Origin: Ruthenibacterium sp.
Lineage (GTDB): Bacteria; Bacillota; Clostridia; Oscillospirales; Ruminococcaceae
DNA length: 39,595 bases
Assembly (NCBI GenBank): GCA_020025255.1
Contig: JAHHSK010000009.1
Coordinates: forward strand, 1-39,595
Direction: 5' to 3'
Below are positions 18,909 through 26,111 of this stretch, one piece after another; position 1 is the stretch's first letter; the number at the start of each line of letters is the position of its first letter. The notes under the pieces are model-generated. The model searched no databases and had not been told where the DNA came from. It saw only the letters and a list, made by a program, of their open reading frames with translations. A program made the translations under genes and the position numbers.

Positions 18909-19331
18909 TTACGCTTCCTCCATTCCTTCACGTTTCACAAACTTGCACTTTACAGGCAGCTTGTGTGCGGCAAGGCGCAGAGCCTCGCGTGCGGTTTCCT
19001 CGCTTACGTCCGCAATTTCGAACATAACACGGCCGGGTTTTACAACAGCCACCCAGTATTCCGGGCTGCCTTTACCGGAACCCATTCGGGTTTCAGCCGG
19101 CTTTTCGGTAACCGGCTTATCCGGGAAGATCTTGATCCATACCTTACCGCCACGCTTGATGTAGCGGGTCATGGCAATACGAGCTGCCTCGATCTGGTTC
19201 GAAGTGATCCAGGAGGGCTCGAGGGCAACAAGACCGAAATCGCCCTGAGAAACTGTATTACCGCGCATGGCCTTACCGGTCATACGGCCGCGATGCACAC
19301 GACGGTATTTAACGCGTTTAGGCAGTAACAT
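18909..19331 (-). CDS. rplP: 50S ribosomal protein L16
   Basis: 140 aa, starting MLLPKRVKYRRVHRGRM. Needed for A-site tRNA accommodation; RPGRVMFEIADV-like and EALRLAAHKLPVKCKFV segments present. A longer open frame starts 23 codons earlier in rpsC. The ATG overlaps the rpsC TAA by one base, so the true start is 19331. Confidence 0.97.
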   Translation of the reverse strand: MLLPKRVKYRRVHRGRMTGKAMRGNTVSQGDFGLVALEPSWITSNQIEAARIAMTRYIKRGGKVWIKIFPDKPVTEKPAETRMGSGKGSPEYWVAVVKPGRVMFEIADVSEETAREALRLAAHKLPVKCKFVKREGMEEA

Positions 19332-20038
19332 TATTTGTTGCCTCCTTCTTTCCGTGCTTTGGGCTGAGCGCCTTTCAGCACTTCGCCACGATAGACCCAA
19401 ACCTTGATGCCGATCTTACCGTAGGTTGTGTTTGCCTCGGCAAAGCCGTAATCAATGTCGGCGCGCAGTGTCTGCAGAGGAATGGTGCCCTCATGATAGC
19501 TTTCGCTGCGGGCAATATCCGCGCCGTTCAAACGGCCGCCGATCTGGATCTTGATACCCTTTGCTGCAACAGCGTTGCTGCCGCGGCGGGGGCTCATTGC
19601 ATTGCGCATTGCCATTTTGGTGGCACGGCGGAATGCGATTCGACGCTCAAGCTGGGAAGCGATATCCTCGGCAACCAGCTGTGCGTTTGTGGAAACATTG
19701 TTGACTTCCACGATGTTCACCAGCACATCCTTGCCGGTCATCTTGGACAGCTGAGCCTGGATCTTTTCCTTTTCAGCGCCCTGACGTCCGATCACCATGC
19801 CCGGCTTTGCGCAGTGAATTGTCACGCGAACGCGGGGCTTGCTGGTTGCATTGTCGATCGTGCGCTCGATTTCGATCTTGGGCACGCCGGCATTATAAAG
19901 CTGCTTTTTCAGCACCTTACGGATTTTGTAGTCTTCAACGAGCGTGTCGCCGAAGTCACGCTTGGACGTAAACCAGCGGCTGTCCCAATCCTTAATAACG
20001 CCCACGCGGATGCCGTGGGGATTAACTTTCTGACCCAT
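19331..20038 (-). CDS. rpsC: 30S ribosomal protein S3
   Basis: 235 aa. N-terminal KH domain with the GRQG loop in VIGRQGAEKEKIQAQL, then the C-terminal domain ending in an Arg/Lys tail. Together with S4 and S5 it forms the mRNA entry helicase. AAGGAGGT precedes the ATG. Confidence 0.97.
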   Translation of the reverse strand: MGQKVNPHGIRVGVIKDWDSRWFTSKRDFGDTLVEDYKIRKVLKKQLYNAGVPKIEIERTIDNATSKPRVRVTIHCAKPGMVIGRQGAEKEKIQAQLSKMTGKDVLVNIVEVNNVSTNAQLVAEDIASQLERRIAFRRATKMAMRNAMSPRRGSNAVAAKGIKIQIGGRLNGADIARSESYHEGTIPLQTLRADIDYGFAEANTTYGKIGIKVWVYRGEVLKGAQPKARKEGGNK

Positions 20039-20051
20039 CTGTTTTACCTCC

Positions 20052-20387
20052 TTACTCTTTCTCTTTCAGAACGACCGTGATGTGGCTGGTTCTTTTCAGA
20101 ACGCGGAATGCACGGCCCTGTGCGCGGGGACGAACACGCTTGAGCGTGGGGCCCGGAGTGACAAAGCACTCTGCAACGTACAGGTTGTTCTTGTCCATGT
20201 TGTGGTTGTTTTCCGCATTGGCGGCGGCAGATTTCACCAGTTTGTAAAGGAGCTCAGAGGCGGCCTTCGGGGTGTACTGCAGAATCGCCAGCGCCTTATC
20301 CAGTTCTTCGCCGCGAATGAGATCCAGCACGACGGAAACCTTGCGGGGCGCGATGCGGGCGTATCTAAGATGTGCCCTTGCTTCCAT
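20052..20387 (-). CDS. rplV: 50S ribosomal protein L22
   Basis: 111 aa. The long beta-hairpin that reaches the exit tunnel is visible as KRVRPRAQGRAFRVLKRTSH near the C terminus. The LRYARIAPRKVS start is typical. AGGAGAGG precedes the ATG. Confidence 0.97.
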   Translation of the reverse strand: MEARAHLRYARIAPRKVSVVLDLIRGEELDKALAILQYTPKAASELLYKLVKSAAANAENNHNMDKNNLYVAECFVTPGPTLKRVRPRAQGRAFRVLKRTSHITVVLKEKE

Positions 20388-20408
20388 TGTAATCCTCTCC
20401 TATCCTTT

Positions 20409-20684
20409 TTATCGACCGGTGGTCTTGCCGCCCGCATGGCCCTTGAAGGTGCGGGTGGGGGCGAATTCGCCCAGCTTATGGCCAACCATATCCTCGGTTA
20501 CATATACGGGGACATGCTTGCGGCCGTCATGCACAGCAAACGTGTGGCCGACAAAATCGGGGAAAATGGTGGAGGAGCGGCTCCATGTTTTGAGCACGCG
20601 CTTCTCGCCCGCTTCGTTCATTGCTTTCACGCGTTTCAGCAGCACCGGCTGTACAAAAGGTCCTTTTTTAACACTTCTACCCAT
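20409..20684 (-). CDS. rpsS: 30S ribosomal protein S19
   Basis: 91 aa. MGRSVKKGPFVQPVLLKRV start, then TWSRSSTIFPDFVGHTFAVHDGRKH signature. Forms the head complex with S13. AAGGAGG precedes the ATG. Confidence 0.97.
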   Translation of the reverse strand: MGRSVKKGPFVQPVLLKRVKAMNEAGEKRVLKTWSRSSTIFPDFVGHTFAVHDGRKHVPVYVTEDMVGHKLGEFAPTRTFKGHAGGKTTGR

Positions 20685-20698
20685 GACAGCTATCCTCC

Positions 20699-21529
20699 TT
20701 ACTTCGTGGCGCGTTTCACGATGAACTTATCGGAACGCGCATGGTTCTTGCGAGTCTTATAACCCAGAGCAGGTTTGCCCCACGGGGTAACAGGGCCCGG
20801 ACGTCCAACCGGAGACTTGCCCTCGCCGCCGCCGTGCGGGTGATCGCAGGGGTTCATGACAGAACCGCGAACAGTGGGACGCCAGCCCATGTGGCGCTTG
20901 CGGCCAGCCTTGCCGAGGTTCACATTCTCGTGATCGCCGTTGCCGACAGCGCCGACTGTTGCGATGCAGTTCAGGGGAATGTTGCGCATTTCGCCGGACG
21001 GCAGACGAACCAGAGCGTATTTGCCCTCTTTCGCCATAAGCTGAGCCATGTTGCCGGCGCTGCGGACAAGCTGTGCGCCCTTGCCGGGATACAGCTCGAT
21101 GTTGTGGATAACCGTACCGACCGGGATGTTGATGAACGGCAGGCAGTTGCCCGGCTTGATATCAGCCTTTGCACCGCTCATAACGGTATCGCCGACCTTC
21201 AGTCCTTCCGGAGCGATGATGTAGCGTTTTTCGCCGTCTTCATACTGAACCAGTGCAATGTGTGCAGAACGGTTCGGGTCGTACTCGAGCGTCTTGACAA
21301 CGGCAGGCATATCCACCTTGTCGCGCTTGAAGTCGATGACACGATACTTCGTGCGGTTGCCGCCGCCGTGATGACGAACGGTGATGCGGCCGGTGTTGTT
21401 GCGGCCGGCAGATTTCTTCATCGGCTCGAGCAGGCTTCTTTCCGGTGCTACTTTGGACAGACCGGAGTAATCGATCACTGTCATACCACGGCGGCCCGGA
21501 GTAGTCGGTTTATACTTTTTGATAGCCAT
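20699..21529 (-). CDS. rplB: 50S ribosomal protein L2
   Basis: 276 aa. Conserved peptidyl-transferase-proximal segment PCDHPHGGGEGK near residue 225; the N-terminal MAIKKYKPTTPGRR is standard. The ATG is preceded by an A/G-rich stretch (GAAAGAGAGAAAG) but by no AGGAGG-like site, the only gene in the cluster so placed. A 113-nt structured gap lies upstream. Confidence 0.97.
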   Translation of the reverse strand: MAIKKYKPTTPGRRGMTVIDYSGLSKVAPERSLLEPMKKSAGRNNTGRITVRHHGGGNRTKYRVIDFKRDKVDMPAVVKTLEYDPNRSAHIALVQYEDGEKRYIIAPEGLKVGDTVMSGAKADIKPGNCLPFINIPVGTVIHNIELYPGKGAQLVRSAGNMAQLMAKEGKYALVRLPSGEMRNIPLNCIATVGAVGNGDHENVNLGKAGRKRHMGWRPTVRGSVMNPCDHPHGGGEGKSPVGRPGPVTPWGKPALGYKTRKNHARSDKFIVKRATK

Positions 21530-21586
21530 GTTCTTTCTCTCTTTCTTGTCTTATGACATTATTATCGGAGTCATATCTCCATAGGC

Positions 21587-21642
21587 GGTCCCTCAGGGGA
21601 CCTTGGCGCCGAAGCTTTCGGCGCGCACACCCTGCGGCGTGC
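21587..21642 (-). promoter_or_regulatory. Tandem stem-loops in the rplW-rplB gap
   Basis: Two perfect hairpins, GGTCCC/GGGACC (21587-21602, 4-nt loop) and GCGCCGAA/TTCGGCGC (21606-21624, 3-nt loop), and an imperfect third (GCAC..GTGC, to 21642) stand side by side in the 113-nt gap. None is followed by a T run, so they are not terminators. They could serve mRNA processing, stability or control of rplB. Confidence 0.5.
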
Positions 21643-21939
21643 TTAGACCATGGATTCGTAGAACTCGATGCCCTTGGAATCCTTGGTGAGGGTGACGATT
21701 GCCTTTTTGCTCTTTGCAGTGTAGCCTGCATGTGCACCCTGACGGCGGAAACGGCCGCGCACGGAAATGGTGTTGACCTTTTCCACTTTAACGCCGAACA
21801 GCTCCTGTGCTGCGCGTGCGATGTCTACCTTCGTTGCATCCAGTGCAACCTTGAAGACGTACTTTTTCATGCCGATACCGGCCATGGAAGCCTCGGTGAT
21901 GACCGGGGCAAGAATGATATCCTGAGCGGGAGTTTTCAT
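21643..21939 (-). CDS. rplW: 50S ribosomal protein L23
   Basis: 98 aa. MKTPAQDIILAPVITEAS start and KYVFKVALDATKVDIARA are typical. Exit-tunnel docking site for trigger factor and SRP. The ATG overlaps the rplD TAA by one base (TAATG). Confidence 0.97.
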   Translation of the reverse strand: MKTPAQDIILAPVITEASMAGIGMKKYVFKVALDATKVDIARAAQELFGVKVEKVNTISVRGRFRRQGAHAGYTAKSKKAIVTLTKDSKGIEFYESMV

Positions 21940-22562
21940 TACGCAAATACCTCCTCGAGTTTCTTAGCGGCATCCACGCTGATGACGAACTTGCCGCCGT
22001 TCAGCACTTCATAGGTGTTGATGTTTTCCGCAACTTCTGTCGCAACACCCGGAATGTTTGCTGCGCTCTTTACGAGCTTTGCGTCAACAGCCGGAGTAAC
22101 GATCAGAGCCTTCTTATCCGCACCGATTGCTTTGAGCATGTTCACAACGGTCTTGGTCTTGAACTCCTCGCACTTCAGCTCGTCGATGATAACCATTTCG
22201 CCGCTCTGTGCCTTGCTGCTCAGTGCAGAAAGAAGAGCCAGACGCTTTACCTTCTTGTTCAGACGGTAGCTGTAATCGCGGGGCTTCGGGCCCAGAGCGA
22301 TGCCGCCGTGTGTCCACTGCGGAGCACGGATCGAGCCCTGACGAGCACGGCCGGTGCCCTTCTGGCGCCACGGCTTGCGGCCGCCGCCGGAAACTTCGCT
22401 GCGCGTTTTGGTGCTCTGTGTTCCCTGACGCTGATTGGCAAGGAAATTCACAACAGCCGCGTGCATAACTTTTTCATTCGGAGTGATGCCAAAGACGGCG
22501 TCGGAAAGCTCAACCGTGGAAACTTTCTTGCCGTTCATATCGAAAACGTCAAATTTTGCCAT
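21939..22562 (-). CDS. rplD: 50S ribosomal protein L4
   Basis: 207 aa. The extended tunnel loop lies around residues 55-75 (GGGRKPWRQKGTGRARQG). In E. coli L4 represses the S10 operon by binding its leader; whether this L4 acts on the leader upstream of rpsJ is open. AAAGGAGG precedes the ATG. Confidence 0.97.
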   Translation of the reverse strand: MAKFDVFDMNGKKVSTVELSDAVFGITPNEKVMHAAVVNFLANQRQGTQSTKTRSEVSGGGRKPWRQKGTGRARQGSIRAPQWTHGGIALGPKPRDYSYRLNKKVKRLALLSALSSKAQSGEMVIIDELKCEEFKTKTVVNMLKAIGADKKALIVTPAVDAKLVKSAANIPGVATEVAENINTYEVLNGGKFVISVDAAKKLEEVFA

Positions 22563-22576
22563 GATGCTTTCCTCCT

Positions 22577-23209
22577 TTACGCCTTCACACTATCGGAGAT
22601 GCAAACCACGCTGCCCTTGGGGCCGGGGATTGCGCCTTTGATAGCGATCAGATTATTTTCTGCGTCAACCTTGACGACTTTCAGGTTCTGGATCGTTACA
22701 CGAACCGCACCGAGGTGGCCTGCCATGTGCTTGCCTTTAAATACGCGGGACGGTGTGGAGCACGAACCGATCGAACCGGGGTGACGGGCAACCGGGCCGG
22801 TGCCGTGCGATTCACGCAGGCGAGCCTGATTCCAGCGCTTGATAACGCCGGCATAGCCTTTACCCTTGCTTGTGCCTACGACGTCGATGTGGTCGCCGGC
22901 AGCAAAAACGTCAGCCTTCAGAACATCGCCCACATTCATGGAGCTGATATCTTCCAGGCGGAACTCACGGAGCGTACGCTTCGGAGCAACGTTGGCTTTG
23001 TCGAAATGACCTTTTGCAGGCTTCGTGACTTTCTTTGCGGAAATGTCACCGAAACCAAGCTGAACTGCAACGTATCCGTCGCTTTCAACTGTCTTTTTCT
23101 GCACTACGGTGCAGGGGCCTGCTTCCACTACTGTGACGGGAACCACTTTGCCGTTCTCGTCAAAGATCTGGGTCATGCCCACCTTTTTGCCGATGATTCC
23201 TTTTTGCAT
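22577..23209 (-). CDS. rplC: 50S ribosomal protein L3
   Basis: 210 aa. MQKGIIGKKVGMTQIFDENG start; the W-finger region SHGTGPVARHPGSIGSCSTPSRVFKGKHMAGHLG reaches the peptidyl transferase centre. TTAGGAGG precedes the ATG. A 113-nt stem-loop-rich gap separates it from rpsJ. Confidence 0.97.
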   Translation of the reverse strand: MQKGIIGKKVGMTQIFDENGKVVPVTVVEAGPCTVVQKKTVESDGYVAVQLGFGDISAKKVTKPAKGHFDKANVAPKRTLREFRLEDISSMNVGDVLKADVFAAGDHIDVVGTSKGKGYAGVIKRWNQARLRESHGTGPVARHPGSIGSCSTPSRVFKGKHMAGHLGAVRVTIQNLKVVKVDAENNLIAIKGAIPGPKGSVVCISDSVKA

Positions 23210-23235
23210 TGATATTGCCTCCTAACAGGTTATTG

Positions 23236-23322
23236 GTTGATGCCTTCACGGGGCACCAACATGACCTCTCCTGCGAGAGCTGACTATTCGCGAACTCTGT
23301 GTGATCCGTTTGGAAACCGGAT
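23236..23322 (-). promoter_or_regulatory. Three stem-loops in the rpsJ-rplC gap
   Basis: In mRNA order: ATCCG/CGGAT (23304-23322, 9-nt loop), CTCTC/GAGAG (23266-23279, 4-nt loop) and GTTGGTGCC/GGCATCAAC with one G-U pair (23236-23260, 7-nt loop). No T tract follows any of them. Their placement just ahead of the rplC ribosome site suggests translational control or processing. Confidence 0.45.
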
Positions 23323-23634
23323 TTACAGCTTGATCTCGATGTCAACGCCAGCGGGGAGCTGCAGGCTCGTAAGAGCCTCGACCGTCTTGTTGGACGGCTT
23401 CAGAATGTCGATCAAACGCTTGTGAGTGCGGTTTTCGAACTGCTCGCGGCTGTCTTTGTACTTGTGCACAGCGCGCAGGATCGTGATGACCTCTTTGTCA
23501 GTGGGCAGGGGGATCGGGCCGGACACGCGAGCGCCGGTGCGCTTTGCGGTTTCCACGATCTTCTCTGCGGCATTGTCGATGAGGGATGCATCGTAGCTCT
23601 TCAAACGAATTCTGATTTTCTCCTTGACTGCCAT
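23323..23634 (-). CDS. rpsJ: 30S ribosomal protein S10 (NusE)
   Basis: 103 aa, first gene of the 31-gene cluster. MAVKEKIRIRLKSYD start and the HKYKDSREQFENRTHKRLIDI segment are standard. Also acts as NusE in antitermination. The frame stays open for 45 more codons upstream, but AAGGAGGCG lies 6-8 bases before the ATG at 23634. No str operon (rpsL, rpsG, fusA, tuf) precedes it; rqcH does. Confidence 0.97.
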   Translation of the reverse strand: MAVKEKIRIRLKSYDASLIDNAAEKIVETAKRTGARVSGPIPLPTDKEVITILRAVHKYKDSREQFENRTHKRLIDILKPSNKTVEALTSLQLPAGVDIEIKL

Positions 23635-23827
23635 TTGTTTCGCCTCCTTAAAATTCTGCTGGGACGAACCATTCGATAAATACATAACACAGTGCCGGGT
23701 GTACCACGCCGTCGTATCAGAAAATCCGGTGAACCGCCATGCAGTTCTTCCCGGAATCCTTTTCAACAAATTAACGTGGACATTGGTTGTGCGGGGAGTA
23801 ACTTCCCGTAAACGTATCCCTTTGCAT

Positions 23828-23908
23828 TCAGTATTCTTTCGCCCGGTTCATTGATCGGACATACTCGGCGGAAAAACCCGTCCTGTGGACGGCAACCTCC
23901 CGCGTCAT
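23828..23908 (-). CDS. Possible 26-aa leader peptide of the S10 operon
   Basis: Short frame ATG...TGA (MTREVAVHRTGF... ending RAKEY) about 40 nt after the predicted start of the S10 transcript. Codons 6-12 coincide with the terminator-like hairpin, so ribosomes on this ORF would melt it. Against it: no strong ribosome site, only a weak CAGGG about 15 bases upstream, and an ORF this short can arise by chance. Confidence 0.3.
   Translation of the reverse strand: MTREVAVHRTGFSAEYVRSMNRAKEY
23872..23892 (-). terminator. Candidate attenuator hairpin in the S10 leader
   Basis: CCGTCC, 3-nt loop, GGACGG, then GTTTTT on the minus strand. The stem is short (6 bp) but all-GC at its ends, and the T run is five. 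It lies about 240 nt upstream of rpsJ inside the transcript. Confidence 0.5.
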
Positions 23909-23957
23909 CGCATATCGGTGCCCTGCGAAAATGCAGGGCATTCGCAGTCGCTCTATA

Positions 23958-23986
23958 ATAATACCAAAAACCCCTGCATTATGCAA
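23958..23986 (-). promoter_or_regulatory. Predicted promoter of the S10-spc-alpha cluster
   Basis: Minus strand: -35 TTGCAT (23981-23986), 17-bp spacer, extended -10 TGG-TATTAT (23958-23963). The -35 and most of the spacer lie inside the rqcH terminator hairpin. It is the best promoter-like match in the interval. Confidence 0.55.
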
Positions 23987-23994
23987 GGGTTTTC
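23966..23994 (-). terminator. Intrinsic terminator of rqcH
   Basis: Minus strand AAAACCCTTGCA, 4-nt loop region, TGCAGGGGTTTTT with one internal mismatch and a five-T tail, about 90 bases after the rqcH stop. Confidence 0.7.
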
Positions 23995-24082
23995 GATAAA
24001 AAATCGGAAAAAGATTCGATTCTACGCTTTGTACAGAATCATATATTTTCGATAGGTTTAATTGGTTATTTTGCAGCACTGC

Positions 24083-25855
24083 TTACGGATTCAGGCGCAG
24101 CCGCTCTTCCAATTCGGCATCGGGGACAACCACCGCGGTTTCGTATGGGTCATACAGCACCATGCCCGGTTTGGCTCCGTTTGCCTTCCAAACGTTTTTT
24201 ACCTGCGTATAATCCACTTCCACCTTTGCCCCGCCGTTCTGGCTGGAATGCACCGCCGCCAGCACTGCCGCCTGTGTCTTGGTGGTGTCGGGCACATCGC
24301 GTCCCTCGCTCATCACAACCGCATGGCTGCCGGGCGCATTCCTGACATGAAACCATATATCCCGCCCGCGCGCCGTCTTTAAGGTCAGGCGGTCATTCTG
24401 CACATTGTTTCGCCCCACCAGAATCAGAAAGCCGTCGGTGGATTCGTAACGCAGAAAATCCGCAGGCTTTTGTTTTTTATCCCGCATTTTGTAGTATTTC
24501 AGATAGCCCTGGCTTTTCAATTCCGCGCGGATCTCGTTGAGCGCCGCTTCCCCCTGTGCCGCATCCACCTCATACTGCACCGTGGCAAGGTATTGTGCCT
24601 CGGCATCGCTTTCCGCGATCAGCTCGGTAAGCATGCGCGCCGCCGTCTGCTTTTTCTTGTATTCTTTAAAATACTTCTGCGCGTTTGCGCTGGGGGAAAG
24701 GCGCACATCCAGCGGGATCGTCACTTCGCTGCCATCATAATAATTTGTCAGCGTTGCACTTTTTGCCCCGCGTTCGATCGCCCAAAGGTTGGCGCTCAGC
24801 AGTTCGCCGTAAATGCGCAGATGCTCGGATGCTTCACTCTGCGCCTGTTCCTCCCTGCGGGCTGCCGCTTTGCGCACAGCACGGTCATGCAGGTTTCGAA
24901 CGGTCTTTGCCAGCTCACGGCTTTTCTGGTGCAGACGCTCGGCCTTGTCTTTGGCTGCATAATAGCCTTCCAGCATTTCGGAATAGCTGTCATATTCAAC
25001 CAGCGATGCACCGCCGGTGTACTGCGTCAGCGGCAGGAAGCTGAACTCCGTGGGGCGGCCATCCTCTGCGATCACCGCCGTGGGACGTCCTCCGGCACGA
25101 TAGATCTCCTGTATTTCCTCGATGACCCGCACCAAAGACGCCTTTTCCGATTCGGTCATTTCTCTTGCGTTCTTATCCTGCCCCTTGAATGCACGATATA
25201 CTGCTTCGCGGCAAACTGCCGGGCCTACCCCACCCGTTGTTTTGATAAGTGCCTGCGATATCGGCATATCCTTTTCCGCTGCCGCCGCTGCAATGCCGGC
25301 GGCACAGCTTGTGAGGAAGGACGCTTTTTCCGGCTTCGGCGGCAGTGTATACGGCAGCCCGGGCAGCAGCTGACGAACCTGGCTGTCCTCAAAATCCACA
25401 CGCTTGAGCGCATCAATGATTTTCCCCTGCGCCGCAGGATTGGCTTCATTCTTTTTATGCACAAGCACCAGATTGGAATACCGCCCCATAAGTTCCGCCG
25501 CCATGGTGTTGACCACGGTATCGCCCATTTCGTTCGTACACTGGAAGTCAAAAAACACAATGCGCTCATCCTCCAGCGTGCGCACATCGATCAGCCGTCC
25601 TCCTGTGTAGTGCTTGCGCAGCAGCATGCAGAAGGAAGGCGGCGTCAGCGGATTTTCAAACGTTTCCTTCGTAAGGCATACGCGCGCCGATCCGCTGCGT
25701 GCGGAAATCAGCAGCTTGGGATTTGACGTTCGCGTGCGCAGGTTGAGCACGACTTCATCGCGCGTCGGCTCAAAGATTTTATCGATCCTTGCTTCCTTCA
25801 GTTCGGCAGCAAGCTCCTTGGCACACAGTGCCAGCGTGGCAGCATCCAATGCCAT
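24083..25855 (-). CDS. rqcH: Rqc2/RqcH-type NFACT protein
   Basis: 590 aa. RqcH binds stalled 50S-peptidyl-tRNA complexes and recruits tRNA-Ala to add C-terminal alanine tails that mark the chain for degradation. NFACT-N at about 1-190 (FENPLTPPSFCMLLRKHYTGG, ELMGRYSNLVLV), a helical coiled-coil stretch at about 280-440, and NFACT-R at about 455-570 (GRNNVQNDRLT, DIWFHVRNAPGSHAVV). Older annotation calls these fibronectin-binding proteins. AAAGGAG precedes the ATG. It lies directly upstream of the S10 cluster on the same strand. Confidence 0.94.
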   Translation of the reverse strand: MALDAATLALCAKELAAELKEARIDKIFEPTRDEVVLNLRTRTSNPKLLISARSGSARVCLTKETFENPLTPPSFCMLLRKHYTGGRLIDVRTLEDERIVFFDFQCTNEMGDTVVNTMAAELMGRYSNLVLVHKKNEANPAAQGKIIDALKRVDFEDSQVRQLLPGLPYTLPPKPEKASFLTSCAAGIAAAAAEKDMPISQALIKTTGGVGPAVCREAVYRAFKGQDKNAREMTESEKASLVRVIEEIQEIYRAGGRPTAVIAEDGRPTEFSFLPLTQYTGGASLVEYDSYSEMLEGYYAAKDKAERLHQKSRELAKTVRNLHDRAVRKAAARREEQAQSEASEHLRIYGELLSANLWAIERGAKSATLTNYYDGSEVTIPLDVRLSPSANAQKYFKEYKKKQTAARMLTELIAESDAEAQYLATVQYEVDAAQGEAALNEIRAELKSQGYLKYYKMRDKKQKPADFLRYESTDGFLILVGRNNVQNDRLTLKTARGRDIWFHVRNAPGSHAVVMSEGRDVPDTTKTQAAVLAAVHSSQNGGAKVEVDYTQVKNVWKANGAKPGMVLYDPYETAVVVPDAELEERLRLNP

Positions 25856-25912
25856 TTATGTTCTCCTTTTATTCTCGGTAATTAGGCCGCGATTGCTTTC
25901 GCAGCTGATTTT

Positions 25913-25940
25913 TTGATCTGTCCTTCATATATATTATAAT
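25913..25940 (+). promoter_or_regulatory. Orphan plus-strand promoter-like sequence
   Basis: TTGATC (25913-25918), 16-bp spacer, TATAAT (25935-25940) pointing away from rqcH into a non-coding interval with two hairpins. The overlapping minus-strand TATAAT (25933-25938) is a plausible -10 for rqcH, so the site may be used in either direction. Confidence 0.35.
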
Positions 25941-25952
25941 AAGGTAGGCGCC

Positions 25953-26021
25953 ATGCCGGATTTCTTATCCGGCATCCCGCCGCGTGCGAATGCAGAAATG
26001 GAACGCCGCATCCGACGTTCC
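25953..26021. repeat. Two strong inverted repeats between nif3-like gene and rqcH
   Basis: ATGCCGGAT/ATCCGGCAT (25953-25975, 9 bp, 5-nt loop) and GGAACG/CGTTCC (26000-26021, extended by three more pairs on the minus-strand reading). The interval 25856-26111 has no gene. The second repeat may end the nif3-like transcript, though it lacks a clear T tract. Confidence 0.5.
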
Positions 26022-26111
26022 AAACTTTACGCGTCATTTGATTTTTCAGGCAGGATTTTTTCGCAGACGTGTGTTCCGCCCGCTTTCATCCGGCAAAGCT
26101 GCGCCCTTATA

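Larger units (their letters stand above)
23635..23951 (-). promoter_or_regulatory. Long S10-operon leader with candidate attenuator
   Basis: About 315 nt of untranslated leader between the predicted transcription start and rpsJ. From 5' to 3' it has a perfect 8-bp hairpin TGCCCTGC/GCAGGGCA (23919-23940), a short ORF, and within that ORF a terminator-like hairpin CCGTCC-ACA-GGACGG followed by G and five T (23872-23892). About 190 nt of further leader follows before the rpsJ ribosome site. It does not match the gammaproteobacterial S10 leader by eye. Confidence 0.55.

Noticed and set aside
23635..23769. 45-codon N-terminal extension of S10
   Set aside because: S10 is normally about 103 aa, a strong ribosome site precedes the inner ATG, and the extension would begin at a TTG without such a site.
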